In this document: positions 1 through 8,438 of the stretch, piece by piece
Position numbering within the stretch: the first letter of the stretch is position 1
How the letters are laid out: every line of letters begins with the position of its first letter
DNA from: Bacteroidia bacterium
GTDB lineage: Bacteria > Bacteroidota > Bacteroidia > JADZBD01
Assembly: GCA_020852255.1 (NCBI GenBank)
Contig: JADZBD010000019.1
Coordinates: forward strand, 1 to 44,000
DNA: 44,000 bases
Reading direction: 5' to 3'
Notes under the pieces: generated by a model
The model's database searches: none
What the model was told of the DNA's origin: nothing
What the model saw: only the letters and a program-made list of their open reading frames with translations
Made by a program: the position numbers and the translations under genes

Positions 1-211
1 CCATCAGCGAGTTGGCCGGTGTAAGTGCAAGTCGCTGAACAGCCGTCATACGAGGTATGAGAAGACCCTTGTTGGTCGACATCATTTCGAGTATGGCGGA
101 AGCATCAGGAGTTGTTGTTCCTATTCCGACGTTGTCCTGAGCCTTTACAGTAAAAGGAATCAGTGCGAGTATTCCGGCGGTGAGAATGGAAAAGAGTAGG
201 GATCTTTTCAT
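1..211 (-). CDS. Exported tail-fibre-like repeat protein, N-terminal part
   Basis: This is the first 70 codons of a minus-strand gene that leaves the window at position 1. Residues 1-24 form a signal peptide (basic MKR start, hydrophobic core, ending VKAQ). The mature start contains NVGIGTTTPDASAILEM followed by a KGLLIPRMT motif. That pairing is the usual N-terminal signature of a large Bacteroidota family of surface or phage-tail-fibre-like proteins, in which a short collagen-like or trimerising head follows the signal peptide. The C-terminal part, which would show a peptidase S74 chaperone or a T9SS domain, is outside the window. The ATG at 211 is supported by a very good promoter 27 bp upstream. 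The function is surface exposure or adhesion at most; nothing more specific can be read. Confidence 0.75.
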   Translation of the reverse strand, partial: MKRSLLFSILTAGILALIPFTVKAQDNVGIGTTTPDASAILEMMSTNKGLLIPRMTAVQRLALTPANSLM

Positions 212-237
212 GTTCGGGCTTTTGGGTTTTAGGAAAA

Positions 238-268
238 CAAATATATTGAAATCGTCGACTAATCCAAA
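238..268 (-). promoter_or_regulatory. Promoter of the tail-fibre-like gene
   Basis: On the minus strand TTTG (265-268) is followed after exactly 19 bp by TATATTTG (238-245). This matches the Bacteroidota primary sigma consensus TTTG-N19/20-TAnnTTTG at both boxes. It is the only promoter in the window with a near-perfect -33 box. Transcription should start close to 234, giving a leader of about 23 nt. Confidence 0.75.
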
Positions 269-340
269 GTATTTATCGTTAAATGTTTTTGTTAATAAAA
301 AGCATAAACAATTGATTTATAGTAATTTAAAACGGTTAAG

Positions 341-946
341 TCACTTGGCGAACACCTGTTTCCAGTCTTCCATTGCGGTACGGATCACCTCTAATGCCTC
401 TTTTTTTCCATAAATACCAGCCACTCGGCAGGAAGCAGTGTCGCCGGGTAAATTTTTATAAGTCAGGAAGTAATGAACCAGGCGGTCGAGCAACGAAGTT
501 GGAACATCTTTCAGGTCATTCCAGTGATACACTGCATCGCCTTTCAGAACAGCGATGATCTTATCATCGGCTTCACCCTTGTCTATGAGACGCAGACCAC
601 CGATAGGAGTTGCCTGGAGCAGCACATTTCCGTGCGCGATTTGTCGTTCACTGAACACGCATATATCGAGAGGGTCCTTATCTCCATCTTTTACACCGGG
701 AACGGTTTTGGCTGCCAGGGATGCGATACCGGTGTTGCAATAGGTACGGGGAATGAACCCGTAGGAACAAGGTACTACGTTGCTGAATTTTTGAGGGCGA
801 TCGACTTTCAGGTATCCGCTCATCTTATCGATCTCATACTTCATTGTATCGGAAGGAACGATTTCAATAAAAGCTGTGAGGCATTCAGGCGCATCCTTAC
901 CGGGAGAGATCCCATGCCAGGGGTGTGCTTTAAAGTTTGAATTCAT
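341..946 (-). CDS. ppa: Inorganic pyrophosphatase
   Basis: Family I soluble inorganic pyrophosphatase, 201 aa, hydrolysing PPi to two phosphates in the cytoplasm. This pulls reactions such as aminoacyl-tRNA and nucleic acid synthesis forward. The family signature D-x-D-P-x-D is present at residues 89-94 (DKDPLD), preceded by the metal-binding DGD. An SYGFIPRTYC segment at 61-70 matches the substrate-pocket region, and the length fits the family. It is the last gene of the minus-strand operon; its ATG overlaps the stop of the upstream NTR-like gene as ATGA (943-946). No hairpin-plus-T-run terminator is apparent in the A/T-rich 212-340 stretch downstream. PPi is a product of the aminoacylation catalysed by HisS in the same operon, so the linkage makes metabolic sense. 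Confidence 0.95.
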   Translation of the reverse strand: MNSNFKAHPWHGISPGKDAPECLTAFIEIVPSDTMKYEIDKMSGYLKVDRPQKFSNVVPCSYGFIPRTYCNTGIASLAAKTVPGVKDGDKDPLDICVFSERQIAHGNVLLQATPIGGLRLIDKGEADDKIIAVLKGDAVYHWNDLKDVPTSLLDRLVHYFLTYKNLPGDTASCRVAGIYGKKEALEVIRTAMEDWKQVFAK

Positions 947-1521
947 CTCAGATGTTTTTTAAGCAAGAACCAGGCTATGATAAGCACAGGCATGGCAGCT
1001 AAGATATACCAAATGGCTGTTCCGCGGCCTGGGTGCCGGAGTTCCCTTTGTTTGACAGGATCAACATTTTTTTTAATAACCGATGGTGGTCCGAGAAGGG
1101 CGAGTAGAATGGAATCTTCCTCCCGGAAGCTGCATTTTCGTATTGGGAAGTAGTGATCTTCTGCCACAGCGCTGCTTAAGTATTTCCTTGAGTGTCCGCA
1201 GAAGTGTACTGCATTTCTGTTATACGGATCCGTGCTGGCGTAAATAATCCATTCTTCCCCGGGGGAGAAACTCATCAGGCAGGAGGAGGTAGCATCGTAT
1301 TTAATCCTGATCCTTTCTTCCGGATGTCCTTTGTAAATAGCCAGCGGCTGAAAAACTGCTACTCCTTGTGTTCCGTTGCTCAGGGTGTCCGTTACTTTGC
1401 CCCGGAAGATCAGATCGTACTGATTCAAAGCATTCCGGAAGGGTATTTCAGTAGGACAATCGCAAGAGACGGCGGGAAGAGTAAGCAGGACAAATTTCAG
1501 GAAGAGCAATATCCTGATCAT
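943..1521 (-). CDS. Exported NTR/TIMP-like protein with C-terminal membrane anchor
   Basis: 192 aa. Residues 1-19 are a signal peptide ending AVS, directly followed by C-D-C-P. A CxC start of the mature chain followed by YDLIFRGKV, a later C, an F-x-x-G-x-x-W core and another C is the pattern of netrin-like (NTR/TIMP) domains, which begin with a Cys that forms disulfides. The same Cys could be a lipobox Cys (AVSC), though the -3 residue is not typical. Residues about 170-188 form a hydrophobic segment followed by KKHLR, so the protein is probably anchored with its domain facing the periplasm or the outside. The start overlaps the hutH stop as ATGA (1518-1521) and the end overlaps ppa. Function unknown; the NTR assignment is from pattern only. 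Confidence 0.6.
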   Translation of the reverse strand: MIRILLFLKFVLLTLPAVSCDCPTEIPFRNALNQYDLIFRGKVTDTLSNGTQGVAVFQPLAIYKGHPEERIRIKYDATSSCLMSFSPGEEWIIYASTDPYNRNAVHFCGHSRKYLSSAVAEDHYFPIRKCSFREEDSILLALLGPPSVIKKNVDPVKQRELRHPGRGTAIWYILAAMPVLIIAWFLLKKHLR

Positions 1522-3005
1522 GCCAGGCGTTTTTGCAGGTACTCTTCTGAGCGGCGCATCCAGTCACCAACAATAACATCTTCTTTGATAAAGGGTACAG
1601 TTTTCCGGAATTCCCTGAGTTGATTCTCCAAAAGAGTAGAGGTGCGCAGGGGCCGGCGGAACTCAATTGCCTGCGCGGCACTCAGCATTTCAATGGAAAG
1701 AACCCGCATTACATTTTTTACTACCTCATAGCATTTGGTGGCTGCATTTGCTCCCATACTAACATGATCTTCCTGCCCGTTGGACGAGGTAATACTATCC
1801 ACGGAAGCCGGGGTGCAAAGTTGTTTGTTTTTACTTACAATGGAGGCGGCTGTATATTGTGGGATCATAAGTCCAGAATTCAGTCCGGGATTATGCACCA
1901 GGAATGGAGGGAGGCCGCGTTGCCCGGAGATGAGCAAAAAAGTTCTTCTTTCAGAAATGCTACCCAGTTCAGCAACGGCAATTGCCAGGTGATCCAGCAT
2001 TAACGCCAGCGGTTGACCATGGAAATTGCCACCGGAAAGTATCTTATCTGCTTCCGGAAAAATAGTTGGATTGTCAGTGACGGAATTAATTTCGGTGCGA
2101 AGAATGTGTTCGGAATGCGTTAGAACATCTCTTGTTGCGCCGTGTACCTGGGGGATGCAGCGGAAGGAATACGGATCCTGGACGTGTTTTTTTTCTTTTC
2201 CGGTGATCTGGCTGCCTTTTAAAAGGCGGCGCATGTTTCCGGCAACGCTTATTTGTCCGGGGTGGGGCCTGATTTCCTGCAATAATTCTGAGAACGGTTC
2301 AGGACGGCCGTCGAATGCGTCGAGGGAAAGAGCACTGATCTCATCAGCAAGGCCAGCAATTCTTCCTGCTTCATATACACACATACAGGCGTATGCGCTC
2401 ATGAATTGTGTTCCGTTGAGCAGAGCCAGCGCTTCTTTAGGCTTGAATTTCAGTGGTGCGAGCCCCAGAGATTTGAGTGCGGCAGCCGCTTTGATTCTTT
2501 TTCCTTTCTGAACAACCTCCCCTTCTCCGATCAGTGCAAGCGACATATGGGCCAGGGGAGCCAGGTCGCCGGAAGCACCCAGTGATCCGAGTTGGTAAAC
2601 AACCGGCGTTACACCTGCATTGAAAAGTTCGATCAGTTGCCATACCGTTGACAGCTGCACACCGGAGTACCCTTTGGATAAGGCGTGGATCTTCAGGAGC
2701 ATCATCAGGCGCACAATCTCCGGGGGCACTTCGTTTCCTGTACCGCAGGCGTGGGAGCGTACCAGATTTTCCTGTAATTTTTCAAGATCCACCGGAGAAA
2801 TGGTTTTATTGTATAAGGCTCCGAATCCGGTATTGATTCCGTATACAGGGTCAGGATTGTTTTTCAGTTTTCGGTCGAGATAATCCCGGCATGTTTTAAT
2901 CCTTTTTTCAGAAACGGCCGAGAGGGAGAGCTGTGCCTCATCACGTACCAGTTCAACGGCAAGCTCAGGCGTAATATCGGAAGGTGTGATCTGGAATTTT
3001 CTCAT
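1518..3005 (-). CDS. hutH: Histidine ammonia-lyase
   Basis: 495 aa, the usual length of the family, catalysing L-histidine to trans-urocanate plus ammonia, the first step of histidine degradation. The Ala-Ser-Gly triad that cyclises into the MIO electrophile is at 144-146 within GSLGASGDLAPLAHM. The active-site Tyr/Gly segment VYGINTGFG is at 54-62. The substrate-selectivity pair is Ser-His (LVRSHACGTG, about 81-90), as in histidine-specific rather than tyrosine-specific enzymes. No other hut gene (hutU, hutI, hutG) is in the window. It lies 7 bp downstream of hisS and overlaps the next gene by 4 bp, so it is probably translated from the ettA-hisS transcript. It is cytoplasmic and expected to be homotetrameric. 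Confidence 0.95.
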   Translation of the reverse strand: MRKFQITPSDITPELAVELVRDEAQLSLSAVSEKRIKTCRDYLDRKLKNNPDPVYGINTGFGALYNKTISPVDLEKLQENLVRSHACGTGNEVPPEIVRLMMLLKIHALSKGYSGVQLSTVWQLIELFNAGVTPVVYQLGSLGASGDLAPLAHMSLALIGEGEVVQKGKRIKAAAALKSLGLAPLKFKPKEALALLNGTQFMSAYACMCVYEAGRIAGLADEISALSLDAFDGRPEPFSELLQEIRPHPGQISVAGNMRRLLKGSQITGKEKKHVQDPYSFRCIPQVHGATRDVLTHSEHILRTEINSVTDNPTIFPEADKILSGGNFHGQPLALMLDHLAIAVAELGSISERRTFLLISGQRGLPPFLVHNPGLNSGLMIPQYTAASIVSKNKQLCTPASVDSITSSNGQEDHVSMGANAATKCYEVVKNVMRVLSIEMLSAAQAIEFRRPLRTSTLLENQLREFRKTVPFIKEDVIVGDWMRRSEEYLQKRLA

Positions 3006-3012
3006 GCCGGAA

Positions 3013-4359
3013 TTATTTTAATCGGGTAATTATCTCCTCGAATGTCAGCTGTTCCTGCGTTCCGCTGTCCATGTTCTTGAATGCTAACTGTCCTGTTTTT
3101 CTCTCCTCTTCTCCGATGACCACCACGTAAGGGATATGTTTTTTATTTGCGTATTCAAATTGTTTTGTGATTTTTTTAGTGAGATCGGGATAAATTTCGG
3201 AGGGTATACCCAGATTCCTCAATTTGGATACGAGAGAAAATCCGTAGGAACGATCCGGTTCCCCAAAATGCGCCAGAAGAACGCGTGAACTGCATGCGTG
3301 GATCTTTCCTTCGAATAATCCCGCGTCGTTCATCACGTCATAGATCCGGTCAATGCCGAAGGAAATTCCTACCCCTGATACCCCGGGCAACCCGAAAACG
3401 CCGGTGAGGTTATCATATCTTCCGCCTCCGCAAATGCTGACTTTGAGATCTCCGGTATCCGATTTTACTTCGATAATAGTGCCTGTATAGTAATTCAGCC
3501 CGCGGGCTAAGGTGGCATCAAGTGTCAGTTTGGCATTTCTTAAGGAGGTAGGAATGTTGTCCAGGATGTATTTTAACTCCTCCGCTCCTGTTGTGCCATT
3601 CTCATTTTTTAAACACTCTTTTATCCGGAGAACGTAATTTTCGGCTTCTCCGCTGATGGAACAGACATTCATCAATGCCTCTACGCCTTCGGGTGTCATC
3701 CCGATAGATTTCAATTCATTCCGTACGGAATCCGCACCGATCTTTTCCAGTTTATCAAGAATAACAGTTATTTCAATGAATTTATCGCGGAGACCGGCGT
3801 ATTCCGCCAGTCCTGCAAGAATCTTCCGGTGATTGAGCTTAATGGTTACCGGAATCCGGAGTGCGGAAAACACATCATCTATTATTTGAAGCAATTCGAT
3901 TTCGTTTAAGAGCGAATCGCTCCCGATAACATCTGCATCGAACTGATAAAATTCACGGTAACGTCCTTTCTGCGGCCGATCGGCTCTCCATACCGGCTGC
4001 ACCTGAAATCTCCTGAATGGAAATGCGAGTTCATTCCGGTTCATTACCACATATCTTGCAAAGGGCACTGTCAAATCATAGCGCAATCCTTTCTCTGTGA
4101 TTTCCTTCCTCTGAAGTTCACCTTTTGAATCTTTGATCTTTTCGAGTACCGGTCCTGAGTTCAGTATCCGGAACAATAATTTATCCCCTTCTTCGCCATA
4201 TTTTCCCTCCAGTGTTGAGAGATTTTCCATTGCGGGAGTCTCAATCTGTTCGAATCCGTATTTCTCGTAAATAGCGCGAATGGTGCTGAGGATGAAATTC
4301 CTCTTCGCCATTTCTCTGGCTCCGAAGTCCCGCGTTCCCGATGGTATGCCTGGTTTCAT
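3013..4359 (-). CDS. hisS: Histidyl-tRNA synthetase
   Basis: Class II aminoacyl-tRNA synthetase charging tRNA-His with histidine in the cytoplasm. 448 aa from the ATG at 4359. Class II motif 2 is visible (FRRFQVQPVWRADRPQKGRY), as are the HisRS-specific histidine-binding motif ARGLNYYTGT, motif 3 (GVGISFGIDRIYDVM) and a C-terminal anticodon-binding domain (about 350-448). The reading frame stays open upstream to 4554, but the extra 65 residues lie in the out-of-frame end of ettA and are not family-like, whereas MKPGIPSGTRDFG is the standard N-terminus. The start sits 1 bp after the ettA stop codon (4361-4363), implying translational coupling. hutH follows after 7 bp. Confidence 0.96.
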   Translation of the reverse strand: MKPGIPSGTRDFGAREMAKRNFILSTIRAIYEKYGFEQIETPAMENLSTLEGKYGEEGDKLLFRILNSGPVLEKIKDSKGELQRKEITEKGLRYDLTVPFARYVVMNRNELAFPFRRFQVQPVWRADRPQKGRYREFYQFDADVIGSDSLLNEIELLQIIDDVFSALRIPVTIKLNHRKILAGLAEYAGLRDKFIEITVILDKLEKIGADSVRNELKSIGMTPEGVEALMNVCSISGEAENYVLRIKECLKNENGTTGAEELKYILDNIPTSLRNAKLTLDATLARGLNYYTGTIIEVKSDTGDLKVSICGGGRYDNLTGVFGLPGVSGVGISFGIDRIYDVMNDAGLFEGKIHACSSRVLLAHFGEPDRSYGFSLVSKLRNLGIPSEIYPDLTKKITKQFEYANKKHIPYVVVIGEEERKTGQLAFKNMDSGTQEQLTFEEIITRLK

Positions 4360-4360
4360 T

Positions 4361-6037
4361 TTATACTGCCAGTTTCTTATAACGGATCCGTTTTGGCTGC
4401 ACATCTCCCAGCCTTTTCTTTTTATTCTCTTCGTATTCAGAGTAAGATCCCTCATACCAGTATACAGCGGATTCTCCTTCAAAGGCAAGAATGTGTGTAC
4501 ATACCCTGTCGAGGAACCAGCGGTCGTGTGAGATGATGACTGCACAACCGGCAAAATTCTCCAGGGCTTCTTCCAGCGCCCGGAGTGTATTCACATCGAG
4601 ATCGTTCGTTGGTTCGTCCAGCAGCAGCACGTTGGCTTCTGTTTTAAGTGTGAGTGCCAGGTGCAGACGGTTTCTTTCCCCGCCGGAGAGTACACCGCAT
4701 TTCTTGCCCTGATCGTTACCTGAAAAATTAAACCGGGATATATAGGATCTTGAATTGATGGGTTTTCCACCCACCAGAATGGTCTCCGTTCCCCCGCTCA
4801 GAATTTCATAAACGGTTTTTTCCGGATCTATGTCTGTGTGCGCCTGATCAACGTATCCCACCTTAACGGTTGGGCCGATTTGGAAAGAGCCTCTGTCGGG
4901 TTTCTCTTGTCCCATGATCATACGGAAAATAGTGGTTTTTCCTGCTCCATTCGGTCCTATAATTCCAACGATTCCTGCAGGTGGGAGTTTAAAGCTAAGG
5001 TCTTCATAAAGTACTTTATCCCCGAATGATTTCGCCACGCCTTTCGCCTCTATCACTTCATTACCAAGTCGTGGCCCGTTTGGAATAAAGATCTCCAGTT
5101 TTTCTTCCTTGCTCCTGACATCTTCGCCGAGCATCTTTTCGTAGTTCTGTAAACGTGCTTTTTGTTTGGCCTGGCGGCCACGCGCACCCTGCCGTACCCA
5201 TTCCAGCTCCCGCTGAAGTGTTTTCTGACGCTTGCTCTCCGTTTTCTCTTCCTGCCGCAAACGTTCCTGCTTTTGTTCCAGCCAGGAGGAATAATTTCCC
5301 TTCCATGGAATACCTGCCCCGCGGTCCAGTTCCAGGATCCACCCGGCAACATTATCCAGGAAGTACCGGTCGTGTGTAATGGCGATCACCGTGCCTTTGT
5401 AATTCTTTAAATGCTGTTCCAGCCAGTCTACCGATTCTGCGTCGAGGTGGTTCGTGGGTTCATCCAGCAATAAGATGTCCGGTTCCTGAATCAGCAGCCT
5501 GCATAGTGCCAGCCGGCGTCGCTCTCCTCCGGAAAGATTCTTTACAGGTGTACCTGATTCCGGGCAGCGCAGTGCATCCATCGCAATCTCCAGCCGGTTG
5601 TCCAGGTTCCAGAGATCATGCTGTTCGATGAGTTCGGTAAGCCTGGCCTGGCGGTTGATTAATTTCTCCATCTCCTCATCGTTCATCGGTTCGGAGAATT
5701 TATTGTTCACTTCTTCATATTCTTTCAGAATGTTCACGTGTTCAGCCGCACCTTCCCGCACAATTTCGATCGCCGTCTTGTTGTCATCCAGTACAGGTTC
5801 CTGTTCCAGAAGTCCGATGGAATAGCCGGGAGAAAAGTGCACTTCACCCTGAAAATTTTTCTCTGTCCCGGCGATAATCCGCATGAGGGTCGACTTTCCT
5901 GAACCATTCAATCCCAGGATGCCGATTTTGGCTCCGTAATAAAACGAGAGATAGATGTCCTTGAGTATGGTCTTACCGGTGCTGAGTGTCTTGGACACAT
6001 TCACCATCGAAAAAATGATCTGCCTTCCTTCTGACAT
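4361..6037 (-). CDS. ettA: ABC-F translation factor EttA
   Basis: 558 aa soluble tandem ATPase of the ABC-F group, matching EttA (energy-dependent translational throttle) closely in length and in diagnostic segments. The first Walker A GLNGSGKST is at 42-50, with the first signature LSGGERRR and DEPTNHLD. GWILELDRGAGIPWKGNY lies in the linker, and ELEWVRQGARGRQAKQKAR gives the basic linker helix. The second Walker A is GPNGAGKTT, followed by LSGGERNR, DEPTNDLD and a C-terminal basic tail PKRIRYKK. In known EttA the protein binds the ribosomal E site and gates the first peptide bond according to ATP/ADP. It has no membrane domain, so it is not a transporter. It is the first gene of the operon and stands 1 bp upstream of hisS. 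Confidence 0.93.
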   Translation of the reverse strand: MSEGRQIIFSMVNVSKTLSTGKTILKDIYLSFYYGAKIGILGLNGSGKSTLMRIIAGTEKNFQGEVHFSPGYSIGLLEQEPVLDDNKTAIEIVREGAAEHVNILKEYEEVNNKFSEPMNDEEMEKLINRQARLTELIEQHDLWNLDNRLEIAMDALRCPESGTPVKNLSGGERRRLALCRLLIQEPDILLLDEPTNHLDAESVDWLEQHLKNYKGTVIAITHDRYFLDNVAGWILELDRGAGIPWKGNYSSWLEQKQERLRQEEKTESKRQKTLQRELEWVRQGARGRQAKQKARLQNYEKMLGEDVRSKEEKLEIFIPNGPRLGNEVIEAKGVAKSFGDKVLYEDLSFKLPPAGIVGIIGPNGAGKTTIFRMIMGQEKPDRGSFQIGPTVKVGYVDQAHTDIDPEKTVYEILSGGTETILVGGKPINSRSYISRFNFSGNDQGKKCGVLSGGERNRLHLALTLKTEANVLLLDEPTNDLDVNTLRALEEALENFAGCAVIISHDRWFLDRVCTHILAFEGESAVYWYEGSYSEYEENKKKRLGDVQPKRIRYKKLAV

Positions 6038-6092
6038 GTGTAGAGTAATTGATTATCAACTAATTCCGACTCAATTTAACGCATCGGGCCGA

Positions 6093-6100
6093 CGAAGATA
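6093..6100 (-). promoter_or_regulatory. ettA: Probable -7 element of the ettA operon
   Basis: Minus-strand TATCTTCG matches TAnnTTTG at 7 of 8 positions. It lies in the only gap (6038-6117) upstream of the five-gene operon. The leader would be about 50 nt. No -33 box is visible. Confidence 0.4.
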
Positions 6101-6117
6101 CGAAGAAAAAAAGGTGC

Positions 6118-6747
6118 TTACTGAGGGAAATAAAGCGGATACTTTTCGTTGTACTTTCTCAAGAAGAGAAAGGCAGATTTCTTTTTCGCGGATTTGGAAA
6201 GTGCCTGCCATTCCTTCAGCAGTGCATCATCTCTCTGGAGAACGAATTCGATCGCTATCGGAGTGAAGGGCATTGTTTTTCCCATTAGAATATCTATCAT
6301 GAACTGCTCCTGTGCATAACCTGGCTGGGTATTTACCCCAAGGTTATATGGGTCGTGCTGGTATGTGGTGTTATTGACATAGGCCGTAAAATGGCACAAG
6401 GAACCAATGACCACCAGGCGGTTAAATTCCCGCCCGTGGTTAACGAATACAATGCCTCCGCGGGAATAGCCCCATACAGCAGCGGTTTTTACTGTTATGG
6501 CAGAGTCTTTTTCATTGCGGTAGGTAAGCGTGGTCTTTTGAAGTACTTTTTGTAAAAATCCGGGATCTGTTTTTTCATAACCGCTAACGATGCGGTCGGT
6601 GTGAAGGGGGGTCTGTTTCCGGAATTGTTCAAAAGACAAATACACACCTTCCCTGAAAGTAAATTCCTTGCTGTATTTTACAGAGTCACCTTGAGCGGAG
6701 ACACACAGAGAAAACAGCAATAGCAGCAGGAGAGGGGTCGTTTTCAT
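6118..6747 (-). CDS. Exported protein of unknown function
   Basis: 209 aa. Residues 1-18 form a signal peptide (MKTTPLLLLLLFSLCVSA followed by QGDS), so the protein is exported. The body has a mixed alpha/beta composition with FREGVYLSFEQFRKQTP near the N-terminus. I recall similar openings in Bacteroidota exported proteins of unknown function, but this is not a firm family call. The last 40 residues are Lys-rich (SKSAKKKSAFLFLRKYNEKYP). There is no lipobox and no further membrane segment. Its ATG overlaps the stop of the TrmH-family gene as ATGA (6744-6747), so the two are co-transcribed, but the context gives no functional hint. No function is proposed. Confidence 0.7.
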   Translation of the reverse strand: MKTTPLLLLLLFSLCVSAQGDSVKYSKEFTFREGVYLSFEQFRKQTPLHTDRIVSGYEKTDPGFLQKVLQKTTLTYRNEKDSAITVKTAAVWGYSRGGIVFVNHGREFNRLVVIGSLCHFTAYVNNTTYQHDPYNLGVNTQPGYAQEQFMIDILMGKTMPFTPIAIEFVLQRDDALLKEWQALSKSAKKKSAFLFLRKYNEKYPLYFPQ

Positions 6748-7520
6748 TTTATTTTCAGTCGCTGGCGGATTGCTTCGTAGGTTATCACAGAAACGCTGGC
6801 GGCCACATTCAGCGAGTCATTCTTTCCCAGCATGGGAATCCGGATGGGAATGCCGATGGCATCCCAGGCTTCCGATAATCCCTCGTGTTCCGTTCCAAAT
6901 ATGAAGGCGGAAGCGGCCGTGAGATCCTGTTCAAAATAGTTCTTAGAAGCTTCGGGTGATGCGGTAAAGCAGTTCAGTTTATTTTCGGTGAGCCACTGTT
7001 GCGTTTCATGCAATCCGGCCACACCTATTTTGCGTGTAAAAACACACCCCACGCTGGACCGTATCACGTTGGGGTTATAAAGATCTGTCCGCGGGTCGCA
7101 GATCAACAGTGCATCTGCATTACAACCGTCAGCAATGCGTAAAACAGCACCGAGGTTCCCCGGCTTTTCAACGCGTTCCAGCACGATCACCAGGGCTGAT
7201 TTGCCCGGCTTCAGGTTGCTGAGCGAATGGTCAGGAGTGCGAAAGACAGCGATCACTCCGTCGGTGTTTTCCCGGTAGGCGATCTTCTCAAATGCGGTAG
7301 CACTGATCTCGAAGTAGCGGTCTTCCGTAACTGATGGAACCGGGCTTCCCAATTTTGTACAATGGTAGAATTCCAAAAGTTCATAACCTGATTCCAGCGC
7401 AAGATCAATCTCTTTTCTCCCTTCCGTCACAAAAGCACCTTGTTCCCGGCGTTCAGAGGAGCGTTCATAGAGACGCAGGAGGTTTTTGATCCGGTGATTC
7501 GTGGGAGAGGAAATATACAT
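6744..7520 (-). CDS. SpoU/TrmH-family RNA 2'-O-methyltransferase
   Basis: 258 aa from the ATG at 7520. SPOUT-class methyltransferase that uses SAM to methylate a ribose 2'-OH in tRNA or rRNA; the exact target cannot be read. Motif 1 is ERVEKPGNLGAVLRIADG, motif 2 is FIFGTEHEGLS, and motif 3 (SLNVAASVSVITYEAIRQ) forms the trefoil knot. The N-terminal 90 residues resemble the substrate-binding domain found in rRNA-type members (ITSPxNxxIK-like opening, EGRKEIDLAL). The frame is open further upstream to 7625, but those 35 residues are not family-like, and the -7 element lies 5 bp before the 7520 ATG. It overlaps the downstream exported-protein gene by 4 bp. Confidence 0.9.
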   Translation of the reverse strand: MYISSPTNHRIKNLLRLYERSSERREQGAFVTEGRKEIDLALESGYELLEFYHCTKLGSPVPSVTEDRYFEISATAFEKIAYRENTDGVIAVFRTPDHSLSNLKPGKSALVIVLERVEKPGNLGAVLRIADGCNADALLICDPRTDLYNPNVIRSSVGCVFTRKIGVAGLHETQQWLTENKLNCFTASPEASKNYFEQDLTAASAFIFGTEHEGLSEAWDAIGIPIRIPMLGKNDSLNVAASVSVITYEAIRQRLKIK

Positions 7521-7525
7521 CCGGG

Positions 7526-7533
7526 CAAAAGTA
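7526..7533 (-). promoter_or_regulatory. -7 element immediately before the trmH-family gene
   Basis: Minus-strand TACTTTTG is a perfect TAnnTTTG. Only 5 nt (CCCGG) separate it from the ATG at 7520, so the predicted transcript is leaderless or nearly so. No clear -33 box. Confidence 0.6.
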
Positions 7534-7556
7534 CAAGAAAGGACGCAGATTCTATT

Positions 7557-7564
7557 CGTAACTT
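7557..7564 (+). promoter_or_regulatory. Probable -7 element of the ubiA-like gene
   Basis: TAACTTCG matches TAnnTTTG at 7 of 8 positions. It is 16 bp before the ATG at 7581, in a 60-bp divergent intergenic region shared with the trmH-family promoter. Confidence 0.4.
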
Positions 7565-7580
7565 CGCACCAGATCATCCA

Positions 7581-8438
7581 ATGACAGCGATTCATAGATA
7601 CCTCTCTCTGGTCAGGTTCTCCCATACCCTATTTGCAATGCCGTTTGCACTCATCGGTTTTTTTCTGGCCAGGGAGTCCGTAGAAGGCGAAGTAAGTTAC
7701 TGGCTTATCTTAAAGGTGATCGGATGTATGATTCTGGCAAGAAATGCAGCGATGGGATTTAACCGGTATGCCGATCGGGCGATTGACGCGCAGAATGTGC
7801 GAACGATGGTCCGCGAAATTCCTTCAGGCGCAATTTCTGCCCGGGGTGCATTATGGTTCGTGCTCTTGAATGCCACGGGTTTTGTTGCCCTGACGTGGTT
7901 TATTAATCCGATTTGCTTTTACCTCTCGCCGGTGGCATTGGTAGTGGTACTGGGATACAGCTATACCAAGCGTTTTACTTCACTTTGTCATTTTGTACTT
8001 GGCCTGGGTCTGGCATTGGCCCCTATAGGAGCCTGGCTGGCAGTAACCGGATATTTTGATCTTCTTCCACTGCTGTTCTCCTTCACTGTACTGTTCTGGG
8101 TGAGTGGTTTTGATATGATTTATGCTCTGCAGGACGAGGAATTTGACAAGGGAAAGGGATTGCATTCTATCCCCGCGGCTCTGGGGAAAAAAGGTGCGCT
8201 TCGCTTGTCCGTATGGATGCATGTGATCTCCGTGATCTCGCTGCTCATCGCCGGGGTTATTGCTTCCATGGATATGTGGTATTGGATGGGAACAGCCGTG
8301 TTCACCGGGCTTCTGGCTTACCAGCATACCCTGGTGAAGCCCGATGACCTGAGCAAAGTGAACATCGCCTTTTTTACAACTAACGGAGTGGCCTCTATCC
8401 TCTTTTGCGTTTTTGTTATGTTGGAGCTGTACGCATGA
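7581..8438 (+). CDS. UbiA-family prenyltransferase (4-hydroxybenzoate/menaquinone type)
   Basis: 285 aa from the ATG at 7581. Integral membrane prenyltransferase that attaches a polyprenyl chain to an aromatic acid during quinone synthesis. The two Mg-diphosphate motifs are present: N-R-Y-A-D-R-A-I-D at 61-69 and Y-A-L-Q-D-E-E-F-D at 181-189 followed by GLHSIPA, which is typical of the UbiA/MqnP subgroup rather than MenA. Multiple hydrophobic helices cover the whole chain. Bacteroidota usually make menaquinone, so a role in the futalosine route (MqnP-like) is plausible, but no mqn or men gene is nearby to prove it. The upstream in-frame extension to 7440 runs through the divergent gene and lacks family features. 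Confidence 0.88.
   Translation: MTAIHRYLSLVRFSHTLFAMPFALIGFFLARESVEGEVSYWLILKVIGCMILARNAAMGFNRYADRAIDAQNVRTMVREIPSGAISARGALWFVLLNATGFVALTWFINPICFYLSPVALVVVLGYSYTKRFTSLCHFVLGLGLALAPIGAWLAVTGYFDLLPLLFSFTVLFWVSGFDMIYALQDEEFDKGKGLHSIPAALGKKGALRLSVWMHVISVISLLIAGVIASMDMWYWMGTAVFTGLLAYQHTLVKPDDLSKVNIAFFTTNGVASILFCVFVMLELYA

Noticed and set aside
4360-4554. N-terminal extension of the hisS frame by 65 residues
   Set aside because: It overlaps the conserved end of ettA in another frame and shows no HisRS-like sequence. MKPGIPSGTRDFG at 4359 is the normal start.
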